From: Plantago ovata
Taxonomy: Eukaryota; Streptophyta; Magnoliopsida; Lamiales; Plantaginaceae
Length of the DNA stretch: 64,000 nt
Direction: 5' to 3'
NCBI GenBank assembly: GCA_028274465.1
Contig: CM051457.1
Location: forward strand, 69,724,496-69,788,495
Shown: positions 56,054-64,000 of the stretch, piece by piece
Layout: each line of letters opens with the position of its first letter
Numbering within the stretch: position 1 is the first letter of the stretch
Translations under genes and position numbers: made by a program
Notes under the pieces: generated by a model
The model's input: the letters and a program-made list of their open reading frames with translations, nothing else
What the model was told of the DNA's origin: nothing
The model's database searches: none

Positions 56054-58076
56054 TGTAAGAAAATACGGTCAGAGTTACCCCTAGGGTACGCAGCGAAATT
56101 TCAAAAATTTTCTTAATATACAGGTTAATTGATTATGTATATGCCGTATATATATTTAAACACGTCAATTAGAAGACTAACCTTACTTCCAAAGCAAGCA
56201 CAGCTTCCAACCTTGGTATCTGATTATCTGCAAGACAATAAGAGTTAGTTTCCTGCTCCTAGAACCTCAACCTTGGTATCCACGGATGAACAGCCTATCG
56301 GAAGAATGCTAGGATATTCTTTGTGTGACCAAGAAGATGGGGCGGCGATTTTCCTCCGGCAAGAGGGGTGGCGCGCGCGGCTTATAGAGGAGAGGGGGAG
56401 AGCTTTTATTTTCTCTAAGAAAGGTAGAATAATTCTCTAAGAATTTGATATTTCAGAATACTGAAAAAGCTCTCTAATGACTTACTTATATAGTAGTCAA
56501 TAGAAGCCTAAAGCATAAGCAATTAGACCTCATAAAGGAATAAGAATCTAATTCTTATCGCACTAGGAAACCAATTTCAAGTCTAAATTCATTCCCAATT
56601 AAATTAAAACTCAATCAGGAAAATCTAACTTATCCCTTGGACTTCTAATAGAGGAAGGAGTCGAACTCCTTCCCCTACTCAGCTCGCGCGCGCGCGTGTT
56701 CTACGGGAGATAGGTGGGTCCCGATTTTGGGACCCACTTATAGTTCTACGGCAATTCAAACTCCAAGTAGATTTTGCCCATGTGCATATGTTAATTCTAA
56801 ATTAACATATTCTTTCAAATCAAACCTCTATTATATTTCTAAAATATAATCTTTAATTGTATTTACATAAAATACAATTAATTAGCCAATTCAATTAATA
56901 ATTCGAAATCATTAATTGAACCACTAAATATTATAATTAATTCCAAATCAATTATAATCCATCAATCACAATTAATTCCAAATCAATTGCGATTCCATCT
57001 TCAAGGATATTCTGATAAGCTGAATCACCACATAGTGTGACCCATAGGGCCTCATTGTATTAAGCAAATCCTAGACTAGGCAAAATGGAATTCCTAGACG
57101 GTTCCATTTGCAATATTAATACATGAGGACGTTTGAGAGGTTTCTCAAAGCAAACCCTTTCGTTGCGAAGTCTGTTGCGCTCAACGCGGCGATGGTAACG
57201 TCCCTTCATCTGACTGACTCGAATGCATCTAGGATCGATGATGTGTCTATCCCAATAATACTTCCACGGGCGTCTCAGGGAGTTGCTTGGTTACGAAGAT
57301 ATACTTATGACCATCATAATATATCAATGCACTGGCCAGTGACTTTACCAACACAACTATGAAGACTATGAGCAGTACTCTCCTGTGCTACACATGAGAG
57401 ATGAGTCCTTCACAGAAACACTTATCATCCCCATTTGTATGTAGCCATAATCCTGGATCGTGTCTTAGGTCAAATGCTTATTCAGAGCTGACATCGACGG
57501 GTCCACCAAGGATATGGGGAAACAAATGTGATGATAAAGTTCTGTAAGTCCAAAGGACGACTGGTATCACTTCAACAACTTACCGGTTCCCATAGACACT
57601 TCGGTGTAGAGTATACATCGATGGGTGTGTCCGGTGGGTACTTCCATTGTTCGGTAATCATCCTTCGAACAACTATGCGCAGTTATGGGAACGTTTCTTG
57701 ATTGTCCAACAATCCGTTCCGTGGCCGTGGGATCGGCTCACACATGCTCCAACAAGTATAACCTCCACGCATACTAGTCTCAGCTGGTTCATTCAGACCC
57801 CTACATCCGAGAGGAACCTCGACTAGGGAGAGTTTGGGATAGATGATAACTCACATAGCTCCTACTATCTGTGTGATCGGTCATCTATCCGAGGGGACAT
57901 GTTTAATATCAATACAGACAGAAATAGAGATATGACATGTTGCATGCCTGGTGTAATATAAATATGAAAGCGATACTCAATAGTCATACAACAAACATAT
58001 ATTATATTACGTTGACCTGTGTAATAGTACATATATGCCCTTAATAAGGACTGTATCTAGGACATATACACTATCA
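56054..58076 (-). repeat. Copia 5' LTR
   Basis: 2,023 bp, TG...CA; full-length match to 28456-30549. Shorter because of one deletion of about 50 bp near 56210 and a few smaller ones. Directly followed by GTTAG (58077-58081). Confidence 0.92.
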
Positions 58077-58576
58077 GTTAGGACTTAATCCCTCTATATA
58101 CTAAAGCAAGGTTTTTATTCAAGCAAATAGATGTGCCACATGTCAAAAGTTGACGTGGAATATTGATGAATTAATTTAATTTTTAAAAATGGAAAGTTAA
58201 AGTGCAGAACATGTTTTTATGCGGCTCTTGGCTTACTATTAGTCAGCGTATTAGCCATACTGTTAACCCCAATCAGAGTTAGACACGTGTACAATCACAA
58301 AATCAAAGATTTCTTCACTTAATCCGTCTCTCAGGCCGATACTAAAAAGAAAAAAAGAAAAAGACCTCTCCGTCTCTTCCACCGGCGAGAAAATTCTAGA
58401 GCACGGACGCAAGAAAACCCTTCTTCTACGCCGGCGTAATCATCCTCCAGATACTAAAGCAGCGAAACAATTTGTTCTACCATCCTCTCTCTGGATTTAC
58501 AAGGGAACTCCTAAATCCTGATGAGTAATTTCGCACCGGAGAATCCCAACAATCCCAGAACACAGGAGATTATATG

Positions 58577-58735
58577 TATTTTGGTGATGTAGTATGTATT
58601 GATACAACGTATAGAAAAAATTCGGAAAATAGGCCTTTTGGTCTTTTTGTGGGGGTTAATCATAATAGGCAGACTATGGTTACTGCTTGGAGTTGCTTAC
58701 TGGGTGATAGTAAGATCTTTTTATTGCAGCTCTGA
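58577..58735 (+). pseudogene. FAR1-type MULE transposase fragment
   Basis: One 52-codon stretch, YFGDVVCIDTTYRKNSENRP then FGLFVGVNHNRQTMVTAWSC, ending at a TGA. It matches the first catalytic Asp block of the MULE transposase domain in FAR1-related proteins (YGDV..DTTY..N...P...F.G.NHH.QT). A possible acceptor (TTATTGCAG) sits just before its end. An upstream ATG at 58520 (MSNFAPENPNNPRTQ) is in another frame. It is only a captured or decayed piece. Confidence 0.65.
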
Positions 58736-59302
58736 AGGCACTAGGCTTAGTTTTCAGTCCACTTTTGATGTGTCCACTTTTGATCTGTACTGGTTTATGT
58801 AAGGCTCCATTTTGTTGCCGCTGAAAGTCAAAGAATGTATACGTGTTTTATGTTGCCACTGATATTTTCAACTTCAAGTGACTTGAGTTTATTCATGATT
58901 GATTGCTTTGTTGATTTTTATTCTGGGTACTTTAATAAGGTTTTATACTTTTTGAGTTGGATATTATAAAACTAAACATTCTGTATCAGCAAAGTTGAAC
59001 ATCAAGTCTTTGTTCGCACAGATAACAATGGTCAAGACCAGAAAATGTGAGTTTCAGATGAATAATAGAACTTTCAGATCATTACATTAAGAAATGCAAT
59101 CATTACATCTAGTTTCGCAACAACATTTCAAATTGACAATGAGAAGAATTACATAAAATACAACTACACAATGTCATTGCAGAATATGTTGCATTAAAAG
59201 CTAGTTTTATCCTCAGCTCTCTCACTCCACTGGATTTATAATCCAGAATCCTGGCAGTTGTTGCTCTTCAAACATATCAGGTTGCAGGTTTGTTTCAGAA
59301 CA

Positions 59303-59629
59303 TGTTGGAATTGAAGACTAAGGTTATGGAGGAGCCAGAAGCTACCGCAAAGCAATCAGTTGATCCCAACAACTTGGCTAACTGTTAGTCAGACAAGTCT
59401 GTGATGCCTTTGTCTATCAATTTTGTGGTCTGGAATGGCGGCTTATCTTCCATGGTATCCGGCATTTGGGGACAATCGATGGTATAGTTATGCACCTTAT
59501 GGTCCATATTCACCTGGCACATCTCCTCTTCCTACCGTGGGCCAAGATGGACATACATATGGTGCTCAACGGTATCAGTACACCAGAAAAAATGAGATAA
59601 CAACCCCTGTTATTGAACTACATATTTAA
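59303..59629 (+). pseudogene. Fragment resembling the N-terminal region of a YTH-domain (ECT) protein
   Basis: The first piece (from 59303, after a GGTTGCAG acceptor-like site) reads MLELKTKVMEEPEATAKQSV and stops. The second (about 59435-59584) reads YLPWYPAFGDNRWYSYAPYG, then PYSPGTSPLPTVGQDGHTYG and AQRYQY. Plant ECT proteins, readers of m6A in mRNA, carry a similar Tyr/Pro/Gly-rich region (PYSP..P.P..G.DGQ.YG.QQ.QYP) before the YTH domain, which is absent here. Assignment is from memory of the motif and moderately sure. Probably captured by the Helitron. Confidence 0.45.
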
Positions 59630-59978
59630 ACTAACAATGCTCCAACCTGAACCAAACAGAGAACAAATCAAGCAAAATCCAAAAAGCAAGCTAAGAGATT
59701 CATGACTATTTTTATGTAGCCACCACTCCCAAAAACAATGCTTCATCACTAGATATATCAAAATAAATGGATCTGTCAGTTATACTCGGAAAAGGATGTG
59801 ATTTGAAATCTACAATGTATAAAGGAGTGTGGCTTGTCAACTAAGAGAATGCCATAAGTTATTGCAACTTACCTCTCCAACAAGGTACCGTTCAAATTTA
59901 ACAGCTGATTTGGGCATATTATCATAGTAGATAGATATAACAAATAAACGAAGAGAACCTGAACTCCAGCATGAGTTT

Positions 59979-59983
59979 GCTTC
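59979..59983. repeat. Target-site duplication of solo LTR (GCTTC)
   Basis: Identical to 62613-62617. Confidence 0.85.
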
Positions 59984-62612
59984 TGTACATCCCGTTTTTT
60001 TTAATTATTTACCGGAGTAATTTATTTATTTAATTTCTTTCCCTCGTCAACAATTTCATTTTGGAAAGACTATCAAATAAGTGGATCGTTTGCTTTTCGT
60101 TTTTGGGCTAAGGATGTAGTCTTCTCTACCAGACTGAAGGAGCCCATTTCGTTAGCCCTTATCTTGGCCCAATTGTTCAGCTGGCCCTTTCCCCTCAAAA
60201 CCCTAAACCTAAACCCAACATCATCTTCAGTTTCATTTTCTTCCCCTCTCTTCTCCACTCCACGCGCAGCCACCAACCGAGAAAAGTAAGGAGACTCTCC
60301 TTCACCTCTATCTTTATCAATCATCATCACCACCACGTAACCACCACCGGAACCCATCTTCTTCATCATCTCGACCACCCATCTTCCACCACCCCGACCG
60401 TAGCATCACCACCGTGACCCACAGACCGCCACCAGCCCCGACCCGCTTCAATCTGCTCCGACCCGTTCGTGCTTCGTCTCCAGTTCTGTTCGTTGCTCGG
60501 CCAGTCCGTTTCAGTCCGTCCAAATTCCTTTTTGCGCCGCCTAGCTCCGTTCCCGTTCTAACCCGCCCAGACTGACGGCTCCACTCTGCTCCGGTTCGCG
60601 GTCTGCGTCGCCTTCACTAATCCGCGCCAGTTGCTCCGTTCTGTTTGACGATTCCGTTCGCGCTCTGGCCAGTTCGTGACTCCGGCTCCGGTTCCGTTCC
60701 GTTTCAGTTTTCCGCTCATTCAGTCCCCAAGGTAAAAATCCTTTTCCCCTTTTCGTTTTTATTTTGTGTTTCGGACGATTTTTACCCCTGGATATGCTTG
60801 GACCTTTTTAACCTTGAACGATTGACTATTGACTATATTGCCCTTCCGTATCGAACCGAGTTGAGGACTGTTTTAACCTTGTGAGATTCTGGAATTGACC
60901 ATTTTACCCCCTAAATGGACTTATGATCGTTATACCCTTGCAGATTGAATGGAATTTTGGATTGATAGTTGACTACATTTTCAAATTGCCCGTTTCACCC
61001 TTTCGTATTTTCTGGACTTGGATGACCGTTTGACTTTGGTTACTGGTTGACTGTTGACCTAGTTTTTCTAAAATTATAGATCGACCCCTGAGTTACTGTT
61101 TTGACTTAAACCCCGACTTAGAGGATTGCTTTGTTTGATGTTGTCATTTAAAGGACTAAACTGCAATTAGTAATCTAGGGGCTTTTTCGTAATTTTAGTT
61201 TCTGTTGGGACTCATTTTGAATTTCTAAAACAATTGAGAGGGCTGTTTTGAGATTTCTGAAACTCTGAGGACTTGTTTGCAATTACTAAAATTACTTTTG
61301 AAATTTAAATGTATTTTCTGGAAGTTAACTAGTTATTAAATTCTTTTCACAGCATTTCAATTGAATTTCTCACTAGCCTAGGTGGTTTAGTGCTAGCTAG
61401 TTCAACCTTAAGGTTCTGAGTTCGAGCCCCACCTTTGATGTCTTTTCTTCGATTGTTATTTTTATTACCGTTTAGACTTCCGTTTCAACTTCTAGTTAGT
61501 AACTAGTCGTTTTCTATATAGGTGATCCGTCCGTTATCCCGTAATTTGTTGTTCCTTCCGTGGTTCTTGCTCGCACTATTTAAGGTGAGTGTTACCGTTT
61601 GGTTTCAAAACTACAAGGAAGTTATGTGTTAATTGCTTAATATATTACTGTCTACTTATTGTTGTTCCTATTTCAAATGTATGCCTACACGCATGTTAAT
61701 TTCATAAGTTTAATCGCACGTTTGAAATACTATGCATGATGGTCTTAATTCACCGAACTTACTGAATTGATTATTACGCTGTACTATTACATGATATTGT
61801 CTGTTGTCTTACCGACTCTTCAACTGACTATTGCCTTCTTAACTGACCGTTGTTTTCTAATACCTTCTCAGTTTCCGAGCATTGTTTTAATGTTAACTTG
61901 ACCGGTCAATTAGGTTGATAAGTAGGTAGGCTTGGGTAGTGTTGACTATCAGGTTTATTTATGAGTCACCTAGTCTAATCCCTTAAGACGCGAGGCAGAA
62001 GAAGCTGAGGTCTATTTGGGTCGTAGGACTTTTCCTGTACGCAGGACACTGTACTGGCTAGAATTGAATTCCTTCTAGACGGGGTGATAAGGGCTATTGG
62101 GAGTAGGAGCAATAAGGCGGGCTGCACCAACTGTTACTGAACTGTTTTCAAAACAACTGACTTACTGTTTTCTGACATCTTAACCGATTGATTTGCTTGT
62201 TTACTGAACTGATTGTTATCTGAATTTACTGCCTGTAATTTGCCTGTCTTTAAACTGAAAGATCTTCTACAAAATTGCATGAAACCAACATTGCATGAGT
62301 ACCACTGAGATCCTTTATCTCACCACTCTTTTCAAAATACTTCCTTGTAGGTTCGACTACCGATGAGCTCTAGTAGGCGTCTGGCGACTCGAGAGTGTTG
62401 GGAATTTTTGGTTTGGGGTTGTTTTCAAATAAGAAGAAACTTTGTCTTCACTGGTTATTTTCCATTGAACTTCATCATCTTTTAGCTTCTGCATTTATTT
62501 CTCTTGAATTGTAAGCTCGTTTGAGAGCCAAAGCCTTTACTTGCCGTTATTTTTAAAAGACCGTTCGATTTTTCGATTTAAATATTATTTTCGAAATTAC
62601 CGTACCGTTACA
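59984..62612. mobile_element. Solo LTR, 2.6 kb, family not determined
   Basis: Begins TGTACATCCCG, ends ACCGTACCGTTACA, flanked by GCTTC on both sides. No coding potential; a promoter-like pyrimidine- and AAACCCTAAACC-rich zone lies at 60180-60330. Length and style suggest a Ty3/Gypsy LTR on the plus strand, but orientation and lineage are not certain. The remainder of the element was deleted by LTR recombination. Confidence 0.8.
61373..61432 (+). other. tRNA-like A/B-box pair inside the solo LTR
   Basis: 'tagcctaggtggtttag' (61374-61390) resembles the polymerase III A box and 'gagttcgagcccc' (61418-61430) the B box, about 40 bp apart as in tRNAs and SINEs. No full cloverleaf was closed. Confidence 0.35.
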
Positions 62613-62617
62613 GCTTC

Positions 62618-63317
62618 ACATAAATAGCTCCAGGCTACGCTTAGCAAGTAACACCACTGCTTTTGTCATGACAAACACAATAAACTTGCAATTTATGTGA
62701 TATTGCAAAAAAGATATCTACATCAAGCCAGCGTGCTCTTTTTCCATCCTTAAGCAAGATGGCAGAAAATTCAATAATAACATTTACCAATCAACCATCT
62801 AAATCAAGTGCAGCATAATCAATAATACCAATCAACAATCACTGAGGAAGATAATTAAATCAACAAACTTACCATATAAAATTGAATCAACAATTACCTT
62901 CTGCAAATGGAATCCGTTAATTTGGGTTTTCAGAATATTGGTACTCGGTGCAGATGGAGCGATCAAGAAGAGGGTGGAGGGGTATGAGTAATTTCTTGCG
63001 TCCGTGTTGCAGAATCCGGAGGTCAATTACGCTGTGTGGAAGAGAGTCTTTCTCGCCGGTGGAAGAGACAAACAACATGTTTGGCTCTCTATTAGAGAGC
63101 CCTCTCGTACTGTGCAGATGGCTCTTTACGTTTGGCTTTCAATTAAAGAAGCCTGCCATACTATTCACACTATTCCTAACGCATTTCTCATATTTCCTCT
63201 TCACTTTCTCTCTCTAGGGACAGATTTCTCTGTCCACTCTCTACCTTATCTCCGCCGTTCGAAATATTCCGGCCTAATTTTCGGTCGTCCCCGGCCTTAT
63301 TTCATGAAAGAAAATAC
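62618..63317. other. Unassigned sequence left of a possible host gene
   Basis: The first 300 bp is AT-rich and may be the continuation of the Helitron. Short facing frames at 62832-63026 (minus) and 63004-63327 (plus; VWKRVFLAGGRDKQHVWLSI) have splice-like signals but no domain I recognise. 63200-63317 is pyrimidine-rich like a plant 5' leader. Confidence 0.35.
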
Positions 63318-63428
63318 ATGGTTGTGATAGTCTCTCTCCGATCTACAACCCTATCGGAGCTGATTTCCGATTTGGTCCCGGTGAAAAATTCCGGCGAAGC
63401 TCCGGCGGCTTGGAAACGGCTTTCCTTG
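63318..63428 (+). CDS. Possible first exon of an unrecognised host gene
   Basis: ATG at 63318, then 37 codons: MVVIVSLRSTTLSELISDLV followed by PVKNSGEAPAAWKRLSL, ending exactly at a codon boundary before GTAATT, a plausible donor. The next sequence turns AT-rich and contains TTAGGGTTT, as in many plant first introns. A short upstream frame (MKENTWL, 63304-63327) overlaps the start. I do not recognise the family. Confidence 0.35.
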
Positions 63429-64000
63429 GTAATTCTTCCCCTCTTATTACAGAATATTTCTAATTTATGTTCAAAATCGTTGATTTTAAATGATTTGGAG
63501 TTAGGGTTTTGTTTTCTTAGTTATTTTTTTACTAGTTTCGGTTCCCTTTTGGTTACGATGAGTCGTTAATTGGATTGTTGTATGAAAGTTTCGTTCCCAA
63601 TGGTTATGTTCTTTTGAAATCGAATTAGGGTTTGAAATTGTTAGATTTCTGTAATTTATTTCGCCCCTGATTTGAAGTGTACTTGGAATAACGGTACTCT
63701 GATTCGCTTCGAATTCATAGGGAGTGTGTTTATGTGGTTGTTTTGCTGTATGAATACATCATGAATAAATTTTCGTTACAGTTCCAGCACCATTCTGAGT
63801 CCCAGTTTAATTCAAGATTTTACATTTTAATTCTATCTTTTAACTGTTAATTATGTTCCATTTAGATATGTTCATACTTGGGTAGTTTCAGATTGAGTAT
63901 AACTGTGAAATTGTACTTCTGATTTCAAAGTCTGACTTGATGATAACTGAATTGTATATCTGAACTGATGATAACTTGGGTAGTTTATGATTGATGATAA
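63429..64000 (+). other. Probable first intron or intergenic sequence
   Basis: AT-rich, no coding frame beyond 83 codons (which is a read-through of the preceding exon). No acceptor followed by recognisable coding sequence before the window ends. Confidence 0.3.

Larger units (their letters stand above)
58088..59978 (+). mobile_element. Helitron-like element, 5' end and captured gene pieces
   Basis: TCCCTCTATATACTAAAGCA at 58088 closely resembles the 5' terminus of plant Helitrons (TC, then a TATATACTAAAG-type string), and the next 100 bp has the CCACATGTCA..TTGACGTGGA style common there. Downstream lie fragments of two unrelated gene families in one direction, which Helitrons often carry. 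No 3' end (hairpin then CTRR) was found before the solo LTR at 59984, so it may continue past 62617. No Rep/helicase seen, hence non-autonomous. Confidence 0.5.

Overview
This is nuclear DNA of a flowering plant, most likely a eudicot. It is AT-rich, has GT-AG introns with TATA-box promoters, and carries a class II LOB-domain gene of the LBD37/38/39 type. Most of it is plant transposable elements: hAT, MULE, Helitron, mariner-like MITEs, L1-type LINEs, Ty1/Copia and Athila-type Ty3/Gypsy. I cannot name the species. A run of exactly 100 N (14129-14228) marks a scaffold join.

Layout. 1-1101 is the start of a TTF-type hAT transposase on the minus strand, cut by the window edge. 1102-11200 is gene-poor, with MITEs, a minisatellite, a tRNA-like tandem repeat, a tiny LINE insertion with target-site duplications, and hAT-like short elements with a MITE nested inside. 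11236-12359 (minus) is an intact two-exon LBD37-like gene, the only complete host gene I can support. 14305-15892 holds a GRF-type zinc-finger gene facing a MULE-like amino-terminal gene, between inverted repeats. 16311-25920 is LINE territory: a GT-rich retroposon-like block, a minus-strand LINE 3' end, and an end-to-end but dead LINE (18591-25920) with a 17-bp duplication. 26386-28355 is a MULE-like element with a damaged FAR1-type gene.

28456-58076 is a nested LTR-retrotransposon cluster. A minus-strand Copia element has 2-kb LTRs and a GTTAG duplication. Its pol region received three Athila-type insertions: a nearly whole element (31866-42203), a gag-protease element without reverse transcriptase (42311-50654), and a solo LTR (51547-52481). 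All four have recognisable target-site duplications, so the order is clear: Copia first, Athila copies later.

58088 to at least 59979 looks like a Helitron carrying fragments of a FAR1/MULE transposase and probably a YTH-domain (ECT) gene. A 2.6-kb solo LTR (59984-62612) follows, and then the possible first exon of a host gene at the right edge.

The most unusual signals are small structures inside the retrotransposons. A hairpin joined to a polypurine-tract-like sequence occurs five times in the 3' regions of both Athila elements. Each of the three families also carries its own GC-rich palindrome cluster. In one Athila element that cluster sits in the LTRs, in untranslated sequence and inside the open polyprotein frame. 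In the other, its copy number differs between the two LTRs.
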